From: an uncultured Flavobacteriaceae bacterium
Lineage (GTDB): Bacteria; Bacteroidota; Bacteroidia; Flavobacteriales; Flavobacteriaceae
Assembly (NCBI GenBank): GCA_947488435.1
Contig: CANKZG010000002.1
Span: forward strand, 1 to 64,000
Length of the DNA stretch: 64,000 bases
Direction: 5' to 3'
The notes beneath the pieces were generated by a model. The model saw only the letters and a list, made by a program, of their open reading frames with translations. It was not told the origin of the DNA and ran no database searches. The stretch's first letter is position 1; every line of letters begins with the position of its first letter. Shown piece by piece: positions 8,301-15,925 of the stretch. Position numbers and translations under genes: made by a program.

Positions 8301-9365
8301 TTGAGTACTAAACAACCGCAAGATACTTTAGCCATATTATCAATAGTAATTCCAGTTCTATTTGCTGGATTGTCATTTTCAGTTTCGATCGATTTTAGCG
8401 AATTAGAAAAACTAGAAATATGGCTTTTGTACGGGGGTATGTTCGTTCTTGTTTTAATACCAATTTATGTTTTTTATCTAAATAAGAAGAAGCAACGACA
8501 GATCGATGATGAAAAAAATGCAAAGATTGAAAATCTTGAACAAGACAAAACTAAACAAGCTTTGATCATTGAAGAAAAGAAGAAAAAAATAAACCAACTT
8601 CAACGACAAATAAATGAAAGGAAAATAAAATTTGCTGATAATATCCCAGAAATTGTTGGTTCTATTTCCTCTTTTTTAAACAACAAACCTAAAAAAGATT
8701 CAAAAGACAGTATTATAGAGGATATAGACGTTTTGCTAAATTCGATGGCAGTAATTTATTCAAAATTAAAAAATGCGAAGTGTTGCTTTACGGCAAAGAT
8801 AATAAGAAGTGATGCTGAAGAAATATTTACTCTTTCGAGAAGTAAAGGACAGGAATTTTCAAAGAGAGAAAAAAGAGAATCTTATATAGGTTCTAATAAA
8901 TTTGATCTGTTTATTGAAGGGAATAGTGACCTTAAAGCAATTTATGGCTCACAATCTCACGAGAAAGAATTGAAGTATTTAGTCTTTTTTGATAATGATT
9001 TAGTGATACGAGAAGGTTTCAAGCATTCGGGACTTAATAATTATCAGGATAAAATTAATGAGCTTGAAGAAGAAAAAAGAAAATTACAAAAGTATGAGAA
9101 ATGGCCCTTACCGTATAGAAGCACAATTGTTGTCCCTTTGGGTCTAATGAGTAAAAAAACAGATGGTAATGGGGTAATTAAGCATGAATCAGATGTTAAA
9201 CCATACGAAAGAGTTATTTATGGGACACTCTGCGTTGATTGTGAAAAACCAAATGTATTTGATAAGAAATTAGATACTGCAATTCTTCAATCTCTAGCAG
9301 AGTTAATTTACTTAAGACTGAGAGCGTACGAGAGCAAAGGAGGAGAAAATTATCTAGACAAATAG
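8301..9365 (+). CDS. Membrane-anchored coiled-coil protein with GAF-like domain
   Basis: A 354-aa protein. Two hydrophobic helices at about residues 9-28 and 41-60 are followed by a charged coiled coil (60-112) and then an alpha/beta domain (about 125-345). That domain's later part (YRSTIVVPLG ... YGTLCVDCEKPNVFDKKLDTAILQSLAELIYLRL) is typical of GAF-type sensor domains. No kinase, cyclase or nuclease domain is attached. The start appears to be TTG at 8301, because no suitable ATG lies before the first membrane helix. It may sense a small molecule and pass the signal through the membrane helices. A 133-bp gap separates it from the preceding gene. Confidence 0.6.
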   Translation: MSTKQPQDTLAILSIVIPVLFAGLSFSVSIDFSELEKLEIWLLYGGMFVLVLIPIYVFYLNKKKQRQIDDEKNAKIENLEQDKTKQALIIEEKKKKINQLQRQINERKIKFADNIPEIVGSISSFLNNKPKKDSKDSIIEDIDVLLNSMAVIYSKLKNAKCCFTAKIIRSDAEEIFTLSRSKGQEFSKREKRESYIGSNKFDLFIEGNSDLKAIYGSQSHEKELKYLVFFDNDLVIREGFKHSGLNNYQDKINELEEEKRKLQKYEKWPLPYRSTIVVPLGLMSKKTDGNGVIKHESDVKPYERVIYGTLCVDCEKPNVFDKKLDTAILQSLAELIYLRLRAYESKGGENYLDK

Positions 9366-9411
9366 TAAAAAAAACAATAAAAATGAGTTTTTCAAGTTTT
9401 AAAAATAAATT

Positions 9412-9624
9412 ATGGATGTAACAATGGTAAAAAAGAAATCTTCAATAAAAATAGAAATGCCATCTAAATTAGCTTTAGGTGTTAATCATTTAAAAAGGAC
9501 TATAGATGGAGTTGATGATATTTTATCGATATATGCCTTCGGTAAGGAAATTGTTGAAGCTAGAGCCAGAGTAGATAGAAATTGGGAAAATCTTAAAAAA
9601 AGATCTGAAGACCATACCCCTTAA
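9412..9624 (+). CDS. Small hypothetical protein (70 aa)
   Basis: A short Lys-rich protein, probably helical, lying 46 bp after the GAF-like gene on the same strand. An alternative ATG is at 9424 (MVKKKSS). It contains no motif that I recognise. It could be a partner or regulator of the upstream membrane proteins. Confidence 0.45.
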   Translation: MDVTMVKKKSSIKIEMPSKLALGVNHLKRTIDGVDDILSIYAFGKEIVEARARVDRNWENLKKRSEDHTP

Positions 9625-9669
9625 ATATTTCAAATAACTTCTGTTGCAATAACAATATTTGCAACACGC

Positions 9670-9689
9670 GCTAACAAATGTTTGTTAGC
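9670..9689. repeat. Short palindrome between convergent genes
   Basis: GCTAACAAA-TG-TTTGTTAGC: perfect 9-bp arms with a 2-nt centre, between the 70-aa gene and the end of the integrase gene. No T run follows, so a terminator is doubtful. It shares the GTTAGC/GCTAAC core with the boundary motif near 181 and 1289. Confidence 0.5.
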
Positions 9690-9734
9690 ATACCTCCTTC
9701 TACATGTTTTGAAGATAACTTTAGATCTTCAAAG

Positions 9735-11024
9735 TTAAAGTGAAATTCGTTTTAAAACACTCATTAAAAGCCTTAAACTTCCTCCATTTCCATATTTTAC
9801 CCTACCTCTTGCCTTAAAAGAATGTCCCATTAGTTGGCATTGAATACGATCTACAATATTATACACTGTTAACCTGTCCTGAAAACTGTGCCTGAAAGAA
9901 TATAGCGAATGATAAGGGGTCGGTCTTAAACCTTTTTCGGATAGAAAGGCATTGATTTTCTGAGAAAACAGATCAGATTTCCCTTGGTACCTATCAAAAC
10001 TGTTTGGAAACTTCTTAAATGCTTCTAAGGTTAAACCTACCAACGGAATCTTACGTTCACTTTCTTTAGTCTTTAGTGAATACCCTTTTCTCGGTCTGAT
10101 ATGAATATGTGGGACTTTATGATCAAGTAAAATATCATTTGAGCCATCTAGGTTTAAAAGTTCAATTGGTCGTGCTCCCGTGCCGATACACGCATAGAGA
10201 ATACATTTCGCTTCTTCTGTGAGGTCATTTAAAACCTCTGGTACAAGTATTTGGTTCTTAATAAAATCATCTGAATAAGGGGAACGGGTTTGTCTATCGG
10301 TTTCTTTAAGGTTAATTTTCTTAAAAATCTGTTCAATATTAATATCAAGCTGTTCATGTGTGCTGACCACATCCAAAACTCCTTTAAGGTGCGTAAAATC
10401 TTTATTGATCGTATCGGCTCTAATATCCTCTTTTTCTTTGCGCTTTAACCACCAATCACGCAGTTTAAGCATGTCTAGATTGGTGATTGTATTAATATCT
10501 TTATCACCAACCTGTTTGATAAAGTTATTAACGGCTTTGACGCGTGGGTTTTTCCATTTACGCTGTTGATCTGGAGTCTTATCAAGCAAAGTAGGTTTGG
10601 AATAATCCCAAAACCGCTCCAAAGCTTCCGATAGTTTTAATTTAGGTGGTTTTTCAGCCCCCAGAACAGCCTGAACAATATTTTGATTGTCAATTGACGT
10701 TTCAAGGCTGAGAACCCGTCTCACAAGCTCTATAATGTCATCTTCGGCAAGTTTTAGAGTTGGAATATAGGTAAAACCTAGTTTCTTGCATAGATTAACC
10801 AGTTCTTTGAATTTATTTGACGAATGACATTTGCCAGTTTCGATAAGCTGTGACCAATATTGTTCAATCTCATCGTTCAAAGCTCTCATACGTCTTAAAG
10901 CGGTTTCTTCGCATTTGGTATTGAGTGCGATGCGTATTTTATCTCTGCTGTCATATGCTTTGATAAAATTAGGCACGTGTCGTTTATATACATACCAGCC
11001 GTTACGGGTACTGAGATACTTCAT
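9735..11024 (-). CDS. Tyrosine recombinase / phage-type integrase
   Basis: A 429-aa site-specific recombinase that would integrate and excise the element. The N-terminal part begins KYLSTRNGWYVYKRHVP, as in proteobacterial integrases with a DUF6538-like leader. A SAM-like core-binding domain follows (about 125-225), then the catalytic domain. Visible catalytic residues are Arg285 (GTGARPIEL), a Lys in the SLKTKESERKIPL strand, Arg378 (LYSFRHSF, where the usual box II His is Tyr/Ser), His401 (LMGHS) and the nucleophile Tyr411. The ATG at 11024 is preceded by AAGGAG, so this is an SD-bearing gene like the relaxase. The 250 bp upstream are full of repeats that may be recombinase sites. Confidence 0.9.
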   Translation of the reverse strand: MKYLSTRNGWYVYKRHVPNFIKAYDSRDKIRIALNTKCEETALRRMRALNDEIEQYWSQLIETGKCHSSNKFKELVNLCKKLGFTYIPTLKLAEDDIIELVRRVLSLETSIDNQNIVQAVLGAEKPPKLKLSEALERFWDYSKPTLLDKTPDQQRKWKNPRVKAVNNFIKQVGDKDINTITNLDMLKLRDWWLKRKEKEDIRADTINKDFTHLKGVLDVVSTHEQLDINIEQIFKKINLKETDRQTRSPYSDDFIKNQILVPEVLNDLTEEAKCILYACIGTGARPIELLNLDGSNDILLDHKVPHIHIRPRKGYSLKTKESERKIPLVGLTLEAFKKFPNSFDRYQGKSDLFSQKINAFLSEKGLRPTPYHSLYSFRHSFQDRLTVYNIVDRIQCQLMGHSFKARGRVKYGNGGSLRLLMSVLKRISL

Positions 11025-11046
11025 TCAAAAACTCCTTCGATCTGCG

Positions 11047-11280
11047 TTTTGGGCACAAATTTGGGCACATCTGAGACAAAATGTGACCGATCAAAACCGC
11101 GCTGATCCTTATTATTGGAGATTTTTCAATGATTTAACGCACATAAAAGGGTGTTAAAATGGAGGAGAGGATGGGATTAGTATTGTTTTCCCCTCTTCCA
11201 TTAAATCATTGAATTTACTTTATAAAACCATTCAACAAGGATCATCAAGACAAAATTTTGGGCACATATTCGGTCACAAA
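11047..11280. other. Repeat-rich region upstream of integrase, candidate attachment/arm sites
   Basis: TTTGGGCACA occurs three times on the plus strand (11048-11057, 11060-11069, 11257-11266). TGTGACCGA (11082-11090) is inverted as TCGGTCACA (11270-11278). TCAATGATTTA (11126-11136) is inverted as TAAATCATTGA (11202-11212), with GGAGGAGAGG/CCCCTCTTCC partly pairing between. GACAAAAT is repeated directly. Repeats next to an integrase gene are often arm-type binding sites or attP. No copy of the tRNA-Met 3' end was found here. Assignment is inference. Confidence 0.4.
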
Positions 11281-11307
11281 TTTGCATTCTCTATTTGAAT
11301 AGAATTA

Positions 11308-11565
11308 TTACCTGTTTTCAAAAGAAAGTAAAGCTCTTTGTAAAGCTTGTTCTTGTTTTTCCATTTCGGCAATTTCTTTTTCAATTCGAATGAATATTGA
11401 TAAATAATGACTTCCATGTATCTGAATAATCTTAGCGATAATAACCTTGCATTTATACAGTATTTCCAATGAGATCGTTTCAGATTGCATAACTTCATTA
11501 TTCATTACTGGAATGATTTTTTTAAGTTGTTGCTTTGTGCGTTTTTTTTCCAATGCAGTCATCAT
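11308..11565 (-). CDS. Small helical protein (85 aa)
   Basis: A fully helical, charged protein with a likely C-terminal coiled coil (IRIEKEIAEMEKQEQALQRA). AAAGGAGG lies 8 bases before the paired ATGATG start, one of the strongest ribosome sites in the window, so the gene is probably real despite its size. It sits between the integrase control region and the XRE regulator, pointing toward the integrase. It may be an element-encoded regulator or excision helper; no family is recognised. Confidence 0.6.
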   Translation of the reverse strand: MMTALEKKRTKQQLKKIIPVMNNEVMQSETISLEILYKCKVIIAKIIQIHGSHYLSIFIRIEKEIAEMEKQEQALQRALLSFENR

Positions 11566-11673
11566 AGAAACCCTCCTTTCGTTTCAAGATTTTATGATGA
11601 CCGCTATTTATTTGGACGCACATAGAATACTTGAATACCGCTGTATTAAAGATTCTGAGTGCATGTAGAACTC

Positions 11674-11688
11674 TTTTTAAGTGCGTCA
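11674..11688 (-). promoter_or_regulatory. Putative operator (TGACGCACTTAAAAA), regulator copy
   Basis: An exact inverted copy of 3678-3692, 56 bp before the XRE gene start. A related GACGCACAT lies at 11615-11623, and AACGCACATAAAAG starts at 11137 in the integrase upstream region. A self-regulating repressor site is a reasonable guess. Confidence 0.4.
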
Positions 11689-11743
11689 ACTTTTTTGTCT
11701 CTGGCTTTTAAGAAAGCCCTTCATAACCAAAAAGGAGACAAAA

Positions 11744-12097
11744 ATGGTCAATATGAAATTTTACTATCCAAATAAAACACGTGATGATTTTTTAAAAGAT
11801 GTTGTCATTCAATTAATTTTTAGACGTTTAGAATTAGGAATTAGTCAGGAAGAACTAAATTACAAACTTGGGATTGCAGATCGTTTGGTTAACAAATGGG
11901 AATGCGGCACAAGAACCCCAATTGCCTTTCATTTGTATTGTTGGGCGGATGCATTAGATGGAAAAATTGTTTTTGTTCCAAACAATTCGGAATCAATATC
12001 TTGGAAACATGCTACAGCTGGAATTGCGTCGAATGACAATGAGAAATCTGATGAAAAAGTAAATTACTTACCATTAGATAAGGTAAAACAATCTTAA
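11744..12097 (+). CDS. XRE-family helix-turn-helix regulator
   Basis: A 117-aa DNA-binding protein. The helix-turn-helix is at about residues 28-60 (RRLELGISQEELNYKLGIADRLVNKWECGTRTP), with the typical xSQEEL...W...R pattern. The C-terminal tail is polar. The frame is open from 11681, but AAGGAGA lies 6 bases before the ATG at 11744, which decides the start. It probably controls the element's integrase and transfer genes. The shared 15-bp motif upstream of this gene and of the relaxase gene is a candidate target. A terminator follows. Confidence 0.85.
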   Translation: MVNMKFYYPNKTRDDFLKDVVIQLIFRRLELGISQEELNYKLGIADRLVNKWECGTRTPIAFHLYCWADALDGKIVFVPNNSESISWKHATAGIASNDNEKSDEKVNYLPLDKVKQS

Positions 12098-12118
12098 TTC
12101 TCAATTATTGATAAGCTA

Positions 12119-12162
12119 AAAAAGAGGGCGTGGACACCCAAAAGTCCAAACGCCCTCTTTTC
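12119..12162 (+). terminator. Strong rho-independent terminator
   Basis: GAGGGCGTGGAC pairs with GTCCAAACGCCCTC around an eight-base loop, followed by TTTTCTTATT. It ends the XRE transcript 25 bp after the stop codon. Confidence 0.85.
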
Positions 12163-12248
12163 TTATTAGTCTTGTATAAGGATTTTGTTTGTATAGAGTG
12201 ATGATAGTGCCAAATGCACTAATGGTTTTCGCAGACCAAATAATAGAA

Positions 12249-12274
12249 ACCCGTCTTTTCTTTTAAGACTGGGT
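12249..12274. repeat. Intergenic hairpin
   Basis: ACCCGTCTT (12249-12257) and AAGACTGGGT (12265-12274) pair with one bulge. No clear T run follows in either direction. The surrounding gap 12163-12370 also holds short dyads (GATGACATC near 12275), but no gene that I can support. Confidence 0.4.
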
Positions 12275-12370
12275 GATGACATCATGTCCAAGGGTTTGCC
12301 CTAAAAGTGTCATGCATCTGTCTATTATGATGCTGCGAACGCCCAGTCACCAGAGATAAGAAGCGTTACA

Positions 12371-12535
12371 ATGGACATCGAAAAGGAACAACTATCAATC
12401 GGTTTACTAAAAGCTTTGCAAAAAGTAGGAGAAATGAATGAAATGAAAATTTCTTTTTCACTAGATGATTTCGATAGAGAAATTGTGATTTTCGAAAATG
12501 AAAAATTATTAATAATTGAATATGCGGACAATTAG
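12371..12535 (+). CDS. Possible 54-aa acidic protein
   Basis: An open frame from ATG at 12371 to TAG at 12535. The product starts MDIEKEQLSIGLLKALQKVG and continues as an acidic alpha/beta peptide. Its amino-acid pattern (helix, then alternating hydrophobic strands) is protein-like, and no longer frame in the region is more convincing. There is no clear SD site. Real but uncharacterised, or spurious; I cannot decide. Confidence 0.35.
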   Translation: MDIEKEQLSIGLLKALQKVGEMNEMKISFSLDDFDREIVIFENEKLLIIEYADN

Positions 12536-12654
12536 AGCTTATCTTTTCTATTTTAAAAGTCAAATTAAGATTTGATGAAACTTTGTAGACAAGTACTGCA
12601 TCTTAGTTTAGCACTTACGAGCTATGTTTTAGGAGTACGATGTTACATGTAGTT

Positions 12655-13335
12655 TTATAATCCTCCTGTCATTACCAATTTTTTCACAACTTCATGTGTA
12701 AACTCAATCAATAACTTTTCGCCAATTTTTAATCCTACTTTAAATCCTCTTGCAATGATTTTTCGAATGTTTTTTACAACCTCTTTTTTTGTTAATATCG
12801 TTGTTTTCGATTTTGTGTTTTCAATTAATTCAATTGCTCTTTTTGCGTCTATATTATCTTTCTGCATGTTAAAAACTTCTTCTGCTTTGTTCAAGAATTC
12901 AACAATTCTTTTTTGTTGGATAATTGTAAAAGGTTTGTATTCAGCGTCATCCTCTAAAATATCAAATTGAGGCTCAATTTCATCGAAGTAAGTTTGTGTG
13001 AAATTATCATTAAATAATGGACTTACTTCATTTGACTCAATTAATAACGATGTCCATTTAGAAAAAAATTGTTTAAAATTAGATAATTGAACAGCAACAG
13101 TTCTTGGAGCTAAAGTTTCTTCATTATAAGGTTTATATTCAATTGTATATGTTATGTTTTTATGAACATTTTCTAAATTGATATTTTTTATTTCAAAAAA
13201 AAAATCACTTTCTAAATCTGAATCTCGAAACTTAGCAATCGAATTTTCATTAAATTCCAATATGAATAAGTTTTGATTTTCTTTATAAACTTCTTCAATA
13301 ATCTTTCTTAGTCCAACTGGGATTTTATTTTTCAT
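12655..13335 (-). CDS. Hypothetical protein downstream of CBASS
   Basis: A 226-aa protein of unknown family. The N-terminal 90 residues look like alternating strands and helices, the middle is acidic, and the last 40 residues form a basic amphipathic or weakly hydrophobic helix pair (NIRKIIARGFKVGLKIGEKLL, then EFTHEVVKKLVMTGGL). It lies on the same strand as the CD-NTase and S-4TM genes, 75 bp after the effector stop, so it could be a third gene of that transcript or a separate cassette. ATG start with no SD site. The short gene-free stretch 12536-12654 shows nothing certain. Confidence 0.6.
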   Translation of the reverse strand: MKNKIPVGLRKIIEEVYKENQNLFILEFNENSIAKFRDSDLESDFFFEIKNINLENVHKNITYTIEYKPYNEETLAPRTVAVQLSNFKQFFSKWTSLLIESNEVSPLFNDNFTQTYFDEIEPQFDILEDDAEYKPFTIIQQKRIVEFLNKAEEVFNMQKDNIDAKRAIELIENTKSKTTILTKKEVVKNIRKIIARGFKVGLKIGEKLLIEFTHEVVKKLVMTGGL

Positions 13336-13410
13336 TTTCGCATCTGTTAATCGCTTATTTTATGATTATATTTTCGTTTTCGCACTTACTCCGTTTTTTT
13401 TCATAGCATA

Positions 13411-14325
13411 CTATGCGGCACTCAATATTTCTAGTTTTTTTGCAACTGAATAATTCATTTCATCTTCAAGTTTTGTTCGGATAAGATAGTATATAAAATC
13501 AGGTATTAGTGGACTTAATACTCTGTTATGATGTATTCTATCTTGAATCTTTCTTAATAGTTCTTCATCTATTTTTGAATCGATATTTACATCTTTCATC
13601 TTTGATTCTATAAGATCTCTCAAATGATTGAGATTGTCAATCGATTCCGTATTAGAGCTAATTTCTTTATAGGCAAACATAAAAACAGGTATTGAAGGTA
13701 ATACAACTTCAATTAAAAAAGTCTTTAAAGTCAAATTATTAAATAGCGAGATTAAAAATAGGGTAATAACTGTAAGAACAGAAAAAATTAGAACCGTGGT
13801 TTTGTATCTTTTTCTAACAGAAAAATCATAAGTTATATTTGTCCTTTGACAGAGTAAACTAGCAATATTCGTTTTGACATCCTTGAGATTTAAAGAATAC
13901 CAACTAGTTACTTTTCGAACAAGAGTTTTGTTTTTTCTTGCTTTTTTCGAGTTTCTTCTAATAGTTTCTTTATCAATGTAAAGTGGGTTTATAGTTTCAT
14001 TTATTGGAATATCGAGAACTTCACAATCAAATTGCTCTTGAATTGCTGCTGCAATGTTTTTTAACCTCTCTACAACTTTTTCTAATATTTTTTCTCCTAT
14101 AGCAACAAAGACTAGATATAACGCAAAAATATAGCTCGATTGATCAACTAGTTTTAGATCTAATTTTACGATTAAAGAAATAATAATTGGAAGTGGTATT
14201 GTTATAAATATCAATAAACCTTGATAATTTTTCGCTATGGAATAAATAGTTTTTTGAGCGAGTAAATCATCTATGTGATTATCTTGATTTTGTCGTTTTA
14301 ATATTTTTTTTCCTTTATTAGCCAT
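13411..14325 (-). CDS. CBASS effector, S-4TM family pore-forming protein
   Basis: A 304-aa protein with four membrane helices in two pairs, at about residues 35-53, 64-80, 177-197 and 202-220. These are separated and followed by soluble helical parts; the second pair is preceded by RTNITYDFSVRKRYKTT. This layout and the WYSLNLKDVK-type central segment match S-4TM effectors of CBASS anti-phage systems. In these, a cyclic nucleotide made on infection is thought to open the effector in the inner membrane and kill the cell. The start codon overlaps the end of the nucleotidyltransferase gene by 8 bp, so the two are translationally coupled. Confidence 0.85.
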   Translation of the reverse strand: MANKGKKILKRQNQDNHIDDLLAQKTIYSIAKNYQGLLIFITIPLPIIISLIVKLDLKLVDQSSYIFALYLVFVAIGEKILEKVVERLKNIAAAIQEQFDCEVLDIPINETINPLYIDKETIRRNSKKARKNKTLVRKVTSWYSLNLKDVKTNIASLLCQRTNITYDFSVRKRYKTTVLIFSVLTVITLFLISLFNNLTLKTFLIEVVLPSIPVFMFAYKEISSNTESIDNLNHLRDLIESKMKDVNIDSKIDEELLRKIQDRIHHNRVLSPLIPDFIYYLIRTKLEDEMNYSVAKKLEILSAA

Positions 14326-15307
14326 AGGTTGGAAAATCTGGTCCGAAAACTTCTCGCCATTTACTTATTGATTTTTGTTGATCTTTTTCGCTTATTTCCG
14401 CATATACTGCCTCTTTGGCTTTTTGATAAGCCCAATCAGCTTTGATAGATATTGCAGTTTTTTCTGAAAATGTAAATGTGTTCAAATCTCCTTGAAAACC
14501 TTTAGGGTCATCTACCGAATTAAATATCGCAGAAGATAGGTAATTGAAAAACTCTTTAATATTAAAATCTATCCATTGGTTTAATTCGCTTTTCGAATTA
14601 ACAAAGTTTATAACGATGTTTTCAAATAAGTATGAAGGAATTGTATGTGTGGAATTTCTTCTATTCCAGTGCTTTAACGTTCGGATTAATTGAAGAGTAC
14701 GTCCGTTGTTAGATTGATTTGTATCTGTAACCCGTTTTTGGTCAATTCTCGGATCTGTTGGTTTCCAAGCTCCGTTTCCATCAGGAATTAAATATAAGTC
14801 AGTGTCTGTATAGAAGCTAGGAACTATATCAAAAACCCATTCATATGAAACGAGATCTAGCGTTGCAGCTTCTCCTTTACTATGTAAATCTGCGGATTTG
14901 TATTGCTCAATTTGGGTTAACGAAAGTTTAACCTTATTTACTAAGCGTCTTGAATTTAGAATATCCAAATCGGATAGGTTTTTTAATCTTTGACCTGCAT
15001 CTGATGTATGTATTGTATAAACATTTCCAAAGCTTGATTTTGAATATGTTGCACCATCAGCAATAAAACAAAACATTAAATCAACATCGTCTAGTTCTCG
15101 GATTTTCGTTTTTCTTTGAAAAGAACCATAGTTGATATGTTTTGATTCGTATTTATAGGGAAAGTTTAAATCTTCTTTATCTTGAAGTCCATTCAATTGA
15201 CTAAATAACCAAGTTCTACTAGATTTAGCTTTATTACTTCTTTCCGATGATAAATTTACCGTATCAGAATTAAATTCGCTAAAGGATGTATTTACTAATT
15301 TTGCCAT
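14318..15307 (-). CDS. CD-NTase (cGAS/DncV-like nucleotidyltransferase) of CBASS
   Basis: A 329-aa enzyme expected to make a cyclic di- or trinucleotide signal from NTPs during phage infection. The polymerase-beta-type core is visible: Gly61-Ser62 (YGSFQRKTKI), the metal-binding pair Asp74-x-Asp76 (LDDVDLMF) and the third carboxylate Asp160 (EWVFDIVPSF). The phrases YLIPDGNGAWKPTDPR and LIRTLKHWNRR are typical of the nucleotidyltransferases paired with S-4TM effectors. No Cap2/Cap3 or HORMA/TRIP13 genes are present, so this is the minimal type I layout. ATG start without SD, preceded by an attC-like hairpin. Confidence 0.9.
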   Translation of the reverse strand: MAKLVNTSFSEFNSDTVNLSSERSNKAKSSRTWLFSQLNGLQDKEDLNFPYKYESKHINYGSFQRKTKIRELDDVDLMFCFIADGATYSKSSFGNVYTIHTSDAGQRLKNLSDLDILNSRRLVNKVKLSLTQIEQYKSADLHSKGEAATLDLVSYEWVFDIVPSFYTDTDLYLIPDGNGAWKPTDPRIDQKRVTDTNQSNNGRTLQLIRTLKHWNRRNSTHTIPSYLFENIVINFVNSKSELNQWIDFNIKEFFNYLSSAIFNSVDDPKGFQGDLNTFTFSEKTAISIKADWAYQKAKEAVYAEISEKDQQKSISKWREVFGPDFPTYG

Positions 15308-15324
15308 TTGTTAAATTAATATTG

Positions 15325-15419
15325 AGCACAACGTTCTAGATCGGCTAGCACAGGATTAAAAGAAACTATTCTTTCGATTAAGCACCAAAACCCCTATTAA
15401 TTATAGCATCGTTGTAGCT
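15325..15419. repeat. Imperfect hairpin with bulges, attC-like
   Basis: Outer arms AGCACAACG (15325-15333) and CGTTGTAGCT (15410-15419) pair with one extra base. An inner pair ATTAAAAGAA (15355-15364)/TTCTTTCGATTAA (15369-15381) pairs around a three-base bulge. Read leftward, it starts CAGCTACAACG...TATAA, closely resembling CAGCTAACAACG-TATAA after the gene at 184-1269. It separates the unit 15425-16179 from the CBASS pair. Bulged hairpins at gene ends are a feature of cassette recombination sites; that reading is inference. Confidence 0.45.
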
Positions 15420-15424
15420 GGGTA

Positions 15425-15925
15425 TTATTCATCTTTCCATTTTTGAAAAGTCTTAATTGTATTTCTAAATCTAGTATTTACATTAAATTCTTCCGGATTA
15501 TTATTTACGATGTCAAAAACTACCTCTCTATATTCCGTTTTCCAATCTCTATCAGAAATGTAATTATGCAAAACACAATAACAAAACCTATCTAAAGCAT
15601 TTAGATAATTCTCAAATGAAGTGCCTAATTTATCCTGTAATAATTCTATAATTTCTTTGTTAGGTTTTTCTTTTTTTTCTAAACTAATTTGATATTCACG
15701 TATTTGAAAATTTGCATCATCCCAATTAACTTTCCTTCTTATCAATTCGTTTTCAAGTTCTAAAACTGTCATTAATGTTGAATTTTTGAATGTATTATTC
15801 ATATTTTTCAACTGACTATTCATTTGTTTGATTTGGCTAAAAGCAAAATATAATGCTCCTATAGCAACTAATAATGAGATGATTGAGCAAGTCGCATTGA
15901 TCCAATCTAATGTACTTATTTCCAT
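15425..15925 (-). CDS. Hypothetical membrane-anchored helical protein
   Basis: A 166-aa protein with one N-terminal membrane helix (about residues 7-29, WINATCSIISLLVAIGALYFAF). A coiled coil follows (30-55, with QIKQMNSQLKNMNNTF), then a helical domain containing NYLNALDRFCYCVLHNYISDRDW. The overall plan resembles DUF4760-like proteins common in genomic islands, but I am not sure of the family. The ATG overlaps the TAA of the upstream gene by one base (TAATG), which shows tight coupling. A two-gene defence or toxin unit next to CBASS is possible; no catalytic motif is seen. Confidence 0.6.
   Translation of the reverse strand: MEISTLDWINATCSIISLLVAIGALYFAFSQIKQMNSQLKNMNNTFKNSTLMTVLELENELIRRKVNWDDANFQIREYQISLEKKEKPNKEIIELLQDKLGTSFENYLNALDRFCYCVLHNYISDRDWKTEYREVVFDIVNNNPEEFNVNTRFRNTIKTFQKWKDE

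Noticed and set aside
12325-12563. Two minus-strand frames (Ser/Phe-rich) near 12.4 kb
   Set aside because: Low-complexity Ser/Phe/Ile composition typical of antisense reading; the plus-strand 54-aa frame is more protein-like.
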